Shown: positions 1-13,113 of the stretch, one piece after another
Layout of the letters: each line of letters opens with the position of its first letter
How positions within the stretch are numbered: the stretch's first letter is position 1
Origin: Xestospongia bergquistia
Lineage: Eukaryota; Porifera; Demospongiae; Haplosclerida; Petrosiidae
DNA: 64,000 nt
NCBI GenBank assembly: GCA_963965975.1
Contig: OZ014411.1
Location: forward strand, 3,767,001-3,831,000
Direction of reading: 5' to 3'
Translations under genes and position numbers: made by a program
Notes under the pieces: generated by a model
Told to the model about the DNA's origin: nothing
Database searches by the model: none
Seen by the model: the letters and a program-made list of their open reading frames with translations, nothing else

Positions 1-6
1 TTGTAG

Positions 7-1571
7 CTCGGACATTTGGTGACCCTCATTTAGTGACCTTAGATGGATACAAGTACACATTTAATGGTCATGGAGAATTTATACTACTTCAATCACTGGA
101 TGAGACACTAACCATACAAGTACGAATGATTGAACCAATTACTACTTATTCTAACCAGACCGTTGTTGGTGTTGGAACTGTTATCTCTGCAATTGTTGTT
201 AAACATGTAGATTCAGATGCTGTACAGTTTGAAATACTTAATGACAAACTAGTAGCATTAGTTAATGGAGATGAAATTGACTTTACTGATATCAGAGAAC
301 AAGAATTTGAGAACCTTACTATTGTCAATAAAGAAAATCAAACATTTTCAGCAATACTGACCAATATCGGAGTAACTTTGACAGTTAAAGAGAATAACAA
401 CTTTCTTTCAGATATTGCTATTACTCTTTCTGATATCTATTACCTCAAGACTCAAGGTCTTCTTGGACAATATAATGGTGACATGAATGATGATCTCCTA
501 CCAAGCAACAACAATAGTGCTCTCCCTTTAAATTCCACACTTCGAGAAATCCATTATCAATTTGGTTTAACTTGTAAGTTTTAGGAAAAATTAAATGTAG
601 TTCTGATATTAAAATTAATGTAGGGATTGTTGACCATCCTAATATGAGTCTGTTTGTATATGGGTCAAAAGGTTGGGACTACTTTTATAAACCAAATTTC
701 AAGCCTATTTTTGAATTGGAGTTTGCTGATCACAACCTGCAAGAAAAAGCAACTGAGGTGTGTTACTGACATCACAAATAATATTATATATAATATTTGT
801 TGTAAAGGTTTGTGGAAATGATCAGTACTGTTTATTTGATGTGGCTGCTACTGGAGACCTAAGTATTGGTGAAGTCACTAAGAAAATAACTGAGGAAGTA
901 GAAGAAATAGAGGAAATATTTAAGCCTAGTAACCAGTATATACTCGCAAAAGAATATATTTATGATATTTATTTGTAGATGTCTGTGATCCTCCTTGTGT
1001 TTATGGAGCCTGTGTCAGTAATGGTACTTGCTTTTGTTCTACTGGTTATGAAGGGAAATCATGTGATACTCCTGGTAAACAATTCATGCAGTTTTTTAAT
1101 TCAAATAATTATCCCCTATAGTATACAGTGCTTGTGAGGAAAACTTCTGTCTCAATGGAGCTACATGTCAGATACTAGCAGGAGATTACCTTTGTTTTTG
1201 TGCTGACGGCTATAAAGGACCTTCATGCAATTTTAGTAATAAAATTTATAGTAAGCAAACACCTTAATTGTTTTTTTTTGTTCATTCTAGCTAACTTCAC
1301 TGAACCTACAGTTACAAGTACTATTACTATGACAATAGCTAGTACTGTTATTACTATTAAGGAAAGTAACATTGAAGTTATAGTTGGTGTTACTGTTGGT
1401 TTTGGGACAATATTTCTAATTCTTGTTGTTATTGCTACAGGTTTGGTGTGCTACTTTTGTAGGTTAAACAAGAAGATTACTGAAACAACTGCTGCTTTAA
1501 ATCCTATTGAACTTGATGATGAAAAGATTCAACCTTTAAATAAAGATGTAGAAATTGAAAGCTCATCTTAA
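7..1571 (+). CDS. SRCR-type receptor gene A, 3' end only (VWD, two EGF, membrane span, tail)
   Basis: The 5' part lies outside the window. Exons read from GT-AG borders and from alignment with the gene ending at 28565 are 7-573, 624-757, 808-928, 979-1074, 1122-1250 and 1291-1571. The first holds a VWD domain starting with a GDPH motif at 18-29. The next two finish the VWD-associated region. Exons 979-1074 and 1122-1250 each encode one EGF module with six cysteines. The last carries a hydrophobic span (IEVIVGVTV...LVCYFC) and a short acidic tail ending in ESSS. This is the C-terminus of a single-pass surface protein. It is almost the same as gene B, except that the tail lacks an 8-residue segment present in B. 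SRCR domains upstream are inferred from the paralogue, not seen. Confidence 0.9.
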
Positions 1572-2995
1572 ATATAGCAATCCAATTGTGTTCACTAGAT
1601 AAGAAAACCTTTTGTTACATTTACTTTGTTTTGTTTATTAGTTAGTGTCCTCTTGTCATCCCCTATTTTAGTTTTATAATAATAATACATCAAAAATACA
1701 CAAAAAAGTGATTGTATAAATAAAGTAGTAAGTTGTTCTTTATTCTAACTAAAAACAAAGTAAATCCACAAAATTCCAATATATTGGTACATTATGAAGC
1801 TAACTGAAACAATTATAGTATTAATCGGTGTTTTAACTTCAAATACGTCGTGCTAGCTTCTAGATCTGAAAATTACATTTTAGAAATATATAAAAAACAT
1901 TTAAGATAAAGAAATTAATGAAACTATAGTCATAAGTGATTGTTGTGACGAGACCAGACGTTCTATAAAGATCTACACATGACCAAGACATAAGTAGTTT
2001 CTGTATAACAACTATCTAAATTGTGCAAACTGCTAGCTGCTACTTCAAAGTCAATAACTTAAATTTATTTGTAAGTTACCTATGTATGCTGAATGTGCAC
2101 TCTAAAGTGAAACACAGGATGTTGTAACATATACACCTGCTACAATGTACACGTTGTTAATTAAGAGTATGTCAATTCATCTACCATGCCAAACTCTTCC
2201 TTTGCATATATTTAATGTATGATAAATATTGCTCTTAATAATATTTACTAAAATGTTAGATTGAAGTTAATCCATGATGCAAAATAAAAAAAATCAATAA
2301 ATAAAGTTTTATAATATAATTTTTCATTAAATTATTTGATATGTACATGCAACCTTTCAAACCATAATATTGACTAAGTCAATCAATCACATACAGTGAT
2401 ATACCCTAATCCCTACTAAACCTTAACAAATAGAACCTAAATGTATTTATTTTGTATTGGAGTATGCACCTTGCATGCCTCAAAATAGCAACTACTATGA
2501 TCATTATGAAGATTAATTTCACAGTAAAGCATTTGAGTTTTGAAAAATAACCAGTTAATTAAGGAAGAATGCAAAATATTGGAGGCAAAATAGCAGACTA
2601 GTAAGACAATATAATCAGTTTTTGAAACGTGATCAACCAGACTCATACTTGCAGTGCTCACGGCAGACTATTCCTAACACTATATATATTACTATGTATA
2701 TCAGTAATTAATTATTTGTAAATCTTCCTACTACACACTACACTAATTTATTCATTCTTCTCTCTCTCTATCTCTTTATATATACACATATATATATTTA
2801 TATACTAAGTAGAGAGACTTGATTCAATTACATAATTACATTGTGCCAGTTTATTCACGCTATGAAATTTATCTATGAATTTTAATTAAAAAATTCATTT
2901 AGGGCAACTAAGCAAAGTGTTATGTTCTATGTATTTTGTGTAGTAACTAGTTGTTGTGGTAGCAATATTTTAGCTACATATGTATCTTATGTAGT
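1572..2995. other. 3' flank of gene A, homologous to the 3' flank of gene B
   Basis: There is no coding region here. The stretch aligns with 28566-30400 downstream of gene B, including a block with the motif GTTGTGACGAGACCAGA and the region near 2910-2980 that in the other copies directly precedes the stop of the fibrinogen-like gene. Homology stops near 2990. The fibrinogen-like gene expected next is absent, and LINE-derived sequence begins instead. Confidence 0.7.
1719..1724 (+). terminator. Candidate polyadenylation signal of gene A
   Basis: An AATAAA hexamer lies about 150 bp after the stop codon of gene A. The same hexamer sits at the equivalent place after gene B (28706-28711) in closely similar sequence, which supports its use. 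Confidence 0.6.
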
Positions 2996-5900
2996 CTAAA
3001 TTTATTTATTCCTCCTACTCTCCTTCTCATAGCGCTAGTGATCTTAATATTACACTTCTAGTCCATCTGAACTCTCCAAATGAAACTCTAAACATATGTC
3101 TCCCTCTAAAACACATCTAAAGCCCCTCGTTTTTATCTTTGACTTATATTACTCACAAACTGCTTCTTCTTCCATTGCTTCATCATAGTCAATCTCTTCC
3201 ATTTCTGAATCCTCCACTAATATACAATCCACCTCTTTCATCTCTCCTGCTACTCAACCTCTCTGGTCCTCAACAAGTACCAGCAAATAAAATCCATTTT
3301 CATCTCGCTGTCAATACAGTACTCAACTACTTTTGTGCAACCTCTGGTCAATCCAACAAAATACCATCCCTCTGGCTCTTCTCTATCCTATTCTCCCCTG
3401 TCTTTCATTTCCTATAAAGCAGTACTCAACTTTCATCAGTCACTCTGCAATTCTCCAAATCAAACTCACCTATCAATTCCTCCCCCCCTCTTCCTCTTCA
3501 TCCTGCTCTCCAGGTTGAAACTAGGTGTATTTGATCTTATAGTTTCCTGTCTTCCTAACTATATCATACATCATTGTGATTGGAATGACCATGGTGGTGG
3601 CATCTTAGTGTATATGAAGTCCACATTTTCATCTGAGTTATTTCTTCTTCTGTCAATATCAAATTTTTTAAAGCTAAGAAATCTTAAAATAACTATTGGT
3701 ACTTTTTATTGTCCTCCTAATTGTCCCTCTAATGTAGGCCTCTTATTTGATTTCATGTCTATCCTGTCTCCACAGCAAATGCTCAATCTCTCTTCTTCTT
3801 AAATGACTTCAAGATTTATTACCTACAGGAATCCTCTTCTCTGTGGAAACTCAACTCTTCACAGATTCTTTCAATTTATGTCAAATTGTAACTGATCCTA
3901 TATATGTATCACATTCTGGATCCTAATCTCTGATTGACCTTGTGTTTTTCCTTCTATTTTTCTTACAACATATGCCATATTTTACCACCTGTCTCAACAT
4001 CTGAGCATAACTCGAGCTATTCTTTCTCAATCTGTAGAAATGTTCATACCAACAATGATATTACCAGCCCCAGTGTAGGTGGCTTTATAATGATGGTTAT
4101 AACTTCCTCCTTTCCTCCATATCCTAGGACGTTCTTTTCTCTGTTTCTAATGTTTACTATAGCTGGTCCATATTTAAAGAAATTTTTCTTAATGTTATAA
4201 ACAGAACCATTCCCACCAAAGTTATTTATCTCACATCACATCTTCCTTGTGCCAACAAATCTATTTTATCCATGATTAAGAAATGTAACAATTTGTTTAC
4301 AAGAGCTAAAAGCATTGATTCCCCTTACTTGTGATCTGCTTATAGGGATCAATGGAACCATATCTACACTCTCTGAAGAAACAATTTTGATAATCTATCT
4401 CTTTCATGTGCACACTTTTTTGATGTTTGGGTCATTAGTCAAAAAGCTAACTCAAAAACAGAACTTAATACCTACACTTCATTACAATGATCAGGGGAGT
4501 AGGAACCAAGGGAGCCCCTATGAATTTCATCTTCCTACTTCCCTGATGATGTATCTGCCTTCACTTAAGTTGTTGAAACCAACACATCTCAACAAATTCT
4601 TTTCTCAGTGTTTTTAACCCCTCTTCTACATCGTCATTTTTCACAGACTCCTCCTGAGTTTTGTTCACATAAGCATGTGTACATTTCATTCATTAATTAC
4701 AAACTGATACCTCTCATGGTCTTGATGGGTATTTCATCCAAAATGTTAAAATTCACTACCTACTCTATCTCTTATCCACTTTCATATTTATTTAATCAAT
4801 CTATCTTGTCTGAAATCTTCCAATCTCACTGGAAATGTTCTCACATAAGTATCATTCATAAATTTTCATCACCCTCATCTCTGTCACCTATCATCTTATT
4901 TCTATTTTACTCTTGTCAGTAAGTTGTTAGAAAAGCACATTTTTGTGTGGATGCACAATGTCTGCTCCAAAAATAGTATTATCTCAAAAAGTCAATTTGG
5001 ATTTTGTCCTGGACTCAGCACTGAGTCTGCTCTCATCTCTGTAACTCATTCATAGCAACAGTCTCTTGATTCTTCCTCTTATATCTGTGCAGTCTTGTTC
5101 AATTTGTCCAAAGCATTTGACTCCATTACCCATTCTCTTCTGCTGGACCTTCCTCCAGTTCTCATCAAACGTTTTCACTTCTATTTGGTCAATCGCTCCC
5201 AAAAAGTTGTAGCAAATGGAACTATCTCCAATAGTATTCCTGTTACTTCTGGAGTTCCTCAGAGCTGTATTCTAGCCCCACTTCTGTTTATTCTGTACAC
5301 CAATGATATCACTAAACTTCGTCATCAAAATGAATTCTTTATACTGGTGATATTTTTTTATCAGCCCCATTCTCTTGTAGCTCTATTTTAACCTCCCTGC
5401 ATTCCAATATAAACACTATCAGTAACTAAATTTCATCTAGTCTTAAAGATTAACAGTCAAAAAATCAAATACATTCTTATCTCAAGAAAATGTTAAGCAT
5501 TTCTATCTTCTATCCCTACTCTTTTCCTGAATTTCTCTGTGATTGAATGTGTCTACTCTTAAAAATATCTAGGAATTGTTATCTTTAGTAATCTCTCTTG
5601 GTCTCCTGACATCATATCTGTGTGTTCATAGTCATCAAAAATTCTTGGTTGCATCTTTCGTAACTTCTACCAATTCTCCCCTTCATCCTCATCAATCAAA
5701 CTGCATACTCTTTTCTTGTTCTCCCTCATTTGTCCTACTGTTCATCTCTTTGGAACCCTCACATAAAATTAGAGATTGTCTCTAAGAATCTGTTCTAAAA
5801 AGTGGCAATCTAACTAAGACAGAAATCTTAAACTTTATAATCTCATTCCTTTATCTGTCTGTAGAAATACTTCTAAGATCTCTCTTCTATTTAATTTTAT

Positions 5901-6110
5901 GAGAGGTTTCACTCTTTTTCTAAAAGTAATCACCCTCAGCCTCTTCTTGTGAGATTATCAAGGCACTACCACCTTAACAAACTCTCTGTTTCTTTTTCAA
6001 TCTACTCCTGCACTTCAATCACTCATTCCATCATCTTCTACCCTGTTGAACTCTGCCAAGTGAGATTAGATCATATAGATAGGTGGTTATCATCTCTTTA
6101 ATCAATGCTG
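2996..6110 (+). mobile_element. Decayed non-LTR retrotransposon (LINE, APE-endonuclease type)
   Basis: Frame-broken pieces of a LINE protein are readable in order on the plus strand. Endonuclease fragments lie near 3530-3960: a GGGILVYMKS motif near 3595, and a piece reading QIVTDP...SHSGS.SLIDLVF near 3880-3950. Reverse-transcriptase fragments at 5090-5330 include LSKAFDS (first catalytic aspartate) and SGVPQSCILAPLLFILYTND. A late patch near 5940-6080 resembles the C-terminal end of such ORFs. The YADD box is not in frame, and stops and frameshifts are frequent, so the element is dead. The motifs fit the CR1/L2/Jockey group, but I cannot assign the clade. Its exact ends are uncertain; the left end is set where homology to the gene-B 3' flank stops. 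Confidence 0.7.
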
Positions 6111-6869
6111 AAGCACTACTTGAACCATTCACAGTAATTCAATTTTTGTTCATTATTTATTTATATATAATATATATAGCTGTTCATATTATTTATTTAT
6201 TCTTTAACTTATATATTATACGTTCTAGTTATTAGTGTATGCTAATGAGTGCTATATTTTGAAATGAAAGAAAGTAACAACAGTGTCTACAGCTATGTAC
6301 ACAAGATACTAAGAATTAGGCTATTAACAGAAAACAAAGCTTGGAAAGTCAGAAAAGTCCTTTCAAAAAAGCACAGACCAAACAGAACAGCTGTTTGCTC
6401 ATTATGAGCGTAAAAATACAATTATATATATCTACTAATTCAAAGTTGGAATTTTCATAAAAAATTGCTTCATTTTGACAAAATGGCAAATTTTAATTAC
6501 ATTGATAGCCTTCTGCTAACAGTAGTAGATTTAAATAGATACATTAAGTCATGCAGTGGCAATATGACAATAACACACAAACTAACATCAATATAGAAAC
6601 TTATTATGATAATTCTTTATGTCTTTAGCATGTTCAAAATTACATGTTATTCTAAAATTTGATTTCTTAAAGAATTCTTTAGACTGGCTTCAAAGATAAA
6701 TCCTTTTCCACTTCTTTTAATTTTAAATATGAACTCAATAGCTTCTCAATAGCTTTATAAATAATAAAATGAAAACCATTTTTCGGAAGATATAATTTAT
6801 ATTATATGATTATAAAAACATGGCAACTAATTGAACGTTGCCTCGTTATTAATCTACATTGGTTTATTT
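6111..6869. other. Intergenic AT-rich sequence
   Basis: I see no gene here. The part just after the LINE is rich in ATTTATTTATATATA-like runs and may include the LINE tail. Confidence 0.5.
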
Positions 6870-7046
6870 ACTATTAACCACACCCATAGAAAGTATATAT
6901 AGGTGGCTTTTCGTAAAGAATACAGTTTCATTAGAGATTTTAAGGTACATTTATACCTTTAACTAATTATAGTTTTATCATATATTTTTTAGACTCAAGT
7001 ATAACCTCTTTTCTCCCTATTTGGAGTTTATACTCATCTGTGATTT
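6870..7046 (+). promoter_or_regulatory. Candidate promoter with two non-coding leader exons, probably of gene B
   Basis: A CACCC-type box (AACCACACCC, about 6876) is followed by a TATA-like element (GTATATATAGG, 6893-6903). Leader exon 1 ends at 6944 with donor AAG|GTACAT. A 54-nt second leader exon spans 6993-7046, between TTTTTTAG and GTAAGT. The same order recurs upstream of gene D at 52215-52399, and the second exon there is also exactly 54 nt. Both genes have a conserved acceptor just before their start codons (13085 and 54320), so leader exons spliced to the signal-peptide exon are expected. No transcript is visible, so this is inferred from conservation and splice signals. Confidence 0.5.
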
Positions 7047-7406
7047 GTAAGTTATTTATATTGATTTTGTTAAAATTATACTAATATGTAATAAGAAAAC
7101 TTTTATCCCATTTATTAATATTATGTTTTTGATTAATTTTTGAAATCAAATGCAGAATATTTGCACATATTTTGTTGATGTTGCTCCTACTGTTATTAAA
7201 CATATAATAGTAGAAATTTTACAACAATGATACATATGCCTGCTGATGTAAGTTATAGGGTTAATTAAGGTTGTGCTATACTCATCATAATCACTCATAC
7301 TAGTTGTGAAGTTGAAATGGCGATAGAATTTTCCTAAATAATCACATGAACAGAAGTTATGTTTCATTCAAAGAGGGAGGTTCAAAGCCTACAGCTGTTT
7401 ATTGTT

Positions 7407-7434
7407 ACATAACATAACATAACATAACATAACA
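7407..7434. repeat. (AACAT)n microsatellite
   Basis: About five to six uninterrupted pentanucleotide units. Confidence 0.9.
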
Positions 7435-10400
7435 GATCAGATGATGCATATAAATGATTTAGTTTAGTTTTAGTTGATAATAAAATGAATGTAGTTCCAC
7501 AACATTTGCTAAAATTATCATAATATATGGAATTCCAGACGCTGTAAATATTATATTAATTTAATTAACTAATTTGTAGCTCACATGGGTGATTACCTTG
7601 GAATCCATAATAACGTCAATTACTTAATTATACAGTGAGTAATTTACATTAATTCTATATTCCATAATAATCTATTTGTAAGCTACAAATTGATTGTTAA
7701 AATAACTGATAAATTTCTACAATGTCATCAAAACACATACCACTTTTAAGGTATTCTGGCAAATGACCATGTTGATAACTTTCCTTTTATACTGAACACT
7801 TATTGATTACTGAGAACACCAAATAAAGGCTACTGTATGTATAAAATGATGTTTAATAAATAAGTATATACCAATTAACTCTTTGCTACAATTCTGATTA
7901 AATAACTATGTAAACCTACTTTGTGTAGCTACATTGATCAAGACTACCTACTATAGTTCACTGTAAAAACAAACTTGTTAATTTAACAAATATATAGTTA
8001 TACATGTTATATGTAGCAAAGTTGTTTTATGCAAAAGTAAAGATAGTGTTGTTTTGCTTACTAATGAAAGTGATGTTGCCAACTATCTTATCTTTTTAAT
8101 CATTAGCTACATAAACAGTCAATGCCATAGTATATTAATAATCAAAACAGCGTCATGTTTACTGTTGCTTATTTTGTTGGCTATGGACCATTTGAAGCTT
8201 AATGTAATTATAAGTGTATACACTACTTTTAATACCACCATATATTATTCCTTAGAGGGTTAGTGCACATAGTTAACTTGAGAAATCTTTGTTAAGTCTA
8301 TATCTAATACCTAATTGGATACAACTCTCACTACTATTGCTTCCATATAAGGCATGACATACAACTGTAGTAATATAATAACAGATACTTCATTTGTTCT
8401 TAATTCAATTTACAAGTTAAATGGCTTATGTTTATTACTACACATGTTGTGTTTACTACAATTGAACCACTCGGACATAAGGCGTTACTACACTAATAAA
8501 CAGTTTAGTATAATGGTACAAACAAGCTACACAAATTTGAGTAACACACATATAAGGAGGGATTAAAACTGTTTTTGCTTTCTTATAATAGCTACATGAC
8601 TTTGTTGAGTTCTCAATCTTATATTACTTCGTTTAAACTTTGTGTACATTCATGCAGAGCAGGATTCATGTATACCCCTTACTATGTGCATGGAAAATTA
8701 TTTATACATTAGTGGGGAACAGTTTAATACATAGGAAACTATGTATTTCCTAAAGCAACAAAGATTGTTTAATTGGCAACAATGTCTATGATGACTGTAG
8801 CTATAGAATGCTAGAAATATAGGCAGAGAAGCAACCTGGCAACTAGCTATGAGCATTACTAGTCACATTCATCATCATAACTCACACAGTTAGGTTGATA
8901 AAATTCATTGGTTGCTATATGCATATTCAGTTAATGATGGATCCGGAGTAGAATCTTCAAAAAAGTCAGATTTTAGTCTAAAACAGTTTTCAGTTCAATT
9001 GTCATTAAAACCTGATTCAGCCTGTACAATAGGGGAGCTTGAATATTACCTCAATGGGTACAGTTATAGAACTCATAAATCCCAACTCATATAGCAAGAT
9101 GCAAAGAATTTCTAGATTCTGCTATGTCACAAAAATGTCTGAATCTCAAAGTTCTCTTGCATACCCATTTTAAGATCAACCTTATTATTTTATTCCATCA
9201 TTTGTACTATTGCATTATTAATCAATAATTACTCCATTTCACAAATTTAGAAAGAAGGATGCAAAAATCATCAATCAAGCTCAATTGTTGAAACATATCT
9301 TCTAGGGAGAGTGGGAGGTTCTGTCAAATGTTTTGATTACTGTATGACTATAAAACATAACTGCTATCTAGATCTGTGACAATGAAAAATCCTTAGATGG
9401 TTGCATCCCTTTAGTTGCTTCTTGAGATGTAATTTGTTTTCTTTAAAGTGTTACTGATTTAGTAACAGTGAACATCATCTTCTATTATGAGATTTAAAAA
9501 ACAATATTATGTCATCATTGCAAAACGCCACGTTCTTTTGGGAACATTAATTTCATCAGCAGAATATATGCTCAGAGTATATAGCTCACAACAGATAATG
9601 GAGGAGCTCTACACAATTTGTTGCTCTGGTACAAATAATTCACATCGTTGGACAAAGTCTAAGTTTAGAGACAACTTAAACGTTATGTCATTCTGGATCC
9701 AATTAATAATGTTTTAAAGAAGCTCATATTAATGTCACAAGCTTTGCTGTTATGTAAAAAAATATTACATTTAGGTTAGAAAGAGACAAGAATGTACTTA
9801 TTGTTTTTCAATTGGAAATGTTGTTTTTAGCAGGTAAAATGGAAAAAATGATTTAACCAATTTTAGTCATTTAAGTTGTATATAAGAAACTGGCATGTAG
9901 TAAACACACTTTTTTTCGTTAACAGACACTTGATAGTTATGTAGTTAATGTTCAAAGGATAAATATTGTGTTTTAATTGTTATTAGATAGACACAAAATT
10001 TCATGGATGGTGGGCTTATGTGTGAGGGCTGTCACTATGGAATTTAAAGTAGGACAGTCATAAATACTATCTACTTTTCTTTTATGAGAAGTCATTTGTT
10101 AAAGTCAATGAACTGTCAATTACATAGTAATTAATAATCGAAACAGTGTATGTTTTAACTATTTTTTCAATATATTTGATATATGTGTACCAATCCTAAA
10201 TGATTATTAGTTGATTAGATTAACCAATATATTTTAACTGGGGCAACCTCAACCAGAACTATTATGTCTTCATGAAGATTTCTTTCTCATCCATTTCACT
10301 CCTTTTGTTTGTTCTTTGGCTCATTACTTGTAAAGAGAATGTTGTTGCTACAATAACATTGGGTCATGAGTTGTCCTGTTAATAAATACAGATGTGGAGC

Positions 10401-11404
10401 TAAACATTACATTATAAGTTTACCTCAAGTTTAAGACTTATTTAGGGATTTCTATTTAGATTCTAAAATTATTCCCTACTCCATTTTCTTTATTTTGGCA
10501 TTGTTGTCCCTGTATCTTTCATTTTAAAAAATAATGTCTAGTTTCAATTCTTTTTTTTGTAGACACAACTATATCAGGTTTAACTTATAAATAAACAATC
10601 ACTGTTAGGCACTATTACTCAAATCCTAATCATATGCTATATATATCACTGTAATGCTGATACTGATAATGGTGTACAGTCTAAAAGTGAGATTTGTTGC
10701 ATGAAAGATTCATAAATGGCATGGAGACTAACAGCAAGGTTGTTAACTGACATATTTTGTATAATAACAGCATTAATATTACAAATCATTATTACTTTTG
10801 TAACTAATCATTGCACAGTTTAATGTACACCAGTAAACGTAGTACTATAACTAAACTTACTATTCAAGATACAATTGAGCAATCTCATTAGAAAAGTGAT
10901 AATTGAGTTACTTTCTTTGTGGCATGTCACCATCTTAAAGACAGCAACCGTGGCTATTGAACAACATTGTAACAACATTGCATTTTTGCTGAATACCTTA
11001 CTGGATATTTCAGAATGCTCTGCTTGTAATACCTTAAAATATACTGTGACTATACCAAGTGATGGGGCAAAACACTCAAGAGCTTAAGCATTAAGCTAGT
11101 TTAAGCAATTTTCAAATGCTTTGAAGTGGTTCAAGCACTTTCTAAAAAAGACTTAGTGCTTAAGCACCATGAAAGCATTAAATATTTCAAAGCACTTTCA
11201 TAGCTATGGTTGACTGATAATTTTACTTGGAAGTGCCTCTGCTTTTACTTAAAGCAGAGGCACTAAATTATTAGTCTAATTCATTAGCAGAAAGAAAGAA
11301 ATTGTTGTATGCATTACTTTCCATTAAGTGTTTATGCTTGCATTTAAGCCTTTTCTAAAATGCTTTGCTGCCTATATAAGTATGTTTTATCACATTATTC
11401 ATTG

Positions 11405-12605
11405 TTTACAATTGTCCAAGACCCAGGTTTATAAGTACCATTTCAGGTTTATGAGTACTAAGTTAGAACCTCCTACCAGATTTATATACGATTTAAAATC
11501 ATCTAATTAAGTAATCTGATTTGTCAGTTGACTACATGCATGTATGGCATTAATCAAACCTACTAAACCTCAAAAAATGTTTATTTAATAGTATCTTCAA
11601 ACTTTTCTGTAATTGATGTTAAGCTTTGACAGGAGTTTTTGAAAAAACATATAGGTACTTATGTCAAAGCAAAAGTTTAATTTTATGTATAAACTTGATT
11701 CTTTAAGGAATACTCTAACTGCAGCTATTTTCTGCTTAATGAAATTGTTTAGTAAAGAACACATTTTTATATAAAAATGTTCTTACACAAAATAGGGTTA
11801 TTAGTAGACACTTTAGTTCATCAACAAGGTATTTTGCCCTCAACTGACATAGCATATCTTTTCAGGACTGCATTGATTTTATTAAAGTACAGAGGTAGTA
11901 GATAAGGCTACTATTTGAAAGGGCAACTATTAAAAGTTGTAGTAAAACTTCAATGATAATGTCCATCAATAATGACTGCTAATGACAAAAAATAATCCTC
12001 CATTAGCAGAAACTACTAGAACAGTTTATAACTTCATTCAAGTATTAACAAAGGCAGAGACTACTGGAAGGTGGAAACATTTTAACTTACAGAATAGAAA
12101 GAAAAATTGAAAGTGGTAGCTAGAATGGATAGTTATGAGATAAAAATGCTAAATATATGGAACAAAGAAGAAACATATAGACTTACTTGTCCACTCCCTA
12201 TCTATCTGTGTTCTTGGCGTTCAAATATTTCAAATAATCTTGCAGGCCTTTATTCTTATACATCAAATTATTCATCGCTTTCAAATGATGACAAACAATT
12301 GCCCCAGATCCAGGTTTATAAGTACCAGTGCAGATTTAAGAGTACCAACTTCAAGCCTCCAAGCACTGAGTGATCTAATTGGTCAATTTACTATGTACAT
12401 GCATGGCAGAAGTATTAAAATAATCAAAACCTACTAAGTCTAGAAAAAATATTTTATTAATTAGTGTCTTCAAACCTCTCTATAGTTCTAGTTAAGCTTT
12501 GACAGGATTTTTAAGCAAAACATATAAGGTCTTATATTAAAGCAAAATTTGATTTCATACCTTAACTTAGTTCTTTAAGAAATACTTGAATTGAAGCTGT
12601 CGTTT
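11405..12605. repeat. Direct repeat pair of about 320 bp
   Basis: About 11405-11735 and about 12295-12605 align through shared stretches such as CCAGGTTTATAAGTACCA and GTTAAGCTTTGACAGGA. They are diverged and non-coding. The family is not recognised; they may be old mobile-element copies or a local duplication. Confidence 0.65.
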
Positions 12606-13113
12606 TTATAACAATTGTAAGGTATTTTTTTCTCTTGTGTGTAATTTTTTTTCATATTTTTCTACCTTTTATGAATTAACATCATTGCAGGGGGTGTATA
12701 AGTTTATTATATAGAGAACTACGTAAAGCAATTCTTACCTATACTTATGAAAAAAGCGCCAAAAATTGAAATACCGTTGTTTCTTATTAATAATTATGAA
12801 TAATTAACAGTGTCTCTTTACCAAAGAAATCCATCCAGAGTCAAGTTAACAGAGTCTCTTAGATAGTCTTTCAAACCTCTATAACAAACATTATTTCAAT
12901 TATTAAATTACTATAATTTTAAAATTTGAAAGTAGATCCTTTTCATTAAAGCATACCACTTCCAATTATATTACAAGGAGGATTGTCCCATTCTTAGGTA
13001 GTCTATTGTTTGCCATTACCGTACATAAGTTATATGTATACACATAGCTATTTATTTAATCATCTTTGTCCTCATAAATTTACAGACTATGCTCGTATAA
13101 ACACAATCAAAAA

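Larger units (their letters stand above)
7047..13085 (+). other. Long AT-rich stretch, probably the leader intron of gene B
   Basis: I recognise no protein gene. It holds an (AACAT)n run at 7407-7434. Diverged modules at about 7375-8270 resemble 52.7-53.8 kb. A patch rich in short AAGCACTT-like motifs lies at 11080-11210, followed by a hairpin at 11232-11274. Two direct copies of about 320 bp lie at about 11405-11735 and 12295-12605. The small ORFs here lack family features. The stretch ends at acceptor ATTTACAG (13085), 28 nt before the start codon of gene B. Confidence 0.45.

Noticed and set aside
8912..9717. Two small ORFs (60 and 76 aa) in the presumed leader intron of gene B
   Set aside because: No recognisable motif and no good splice context; ORFs of this length are expected by chance.
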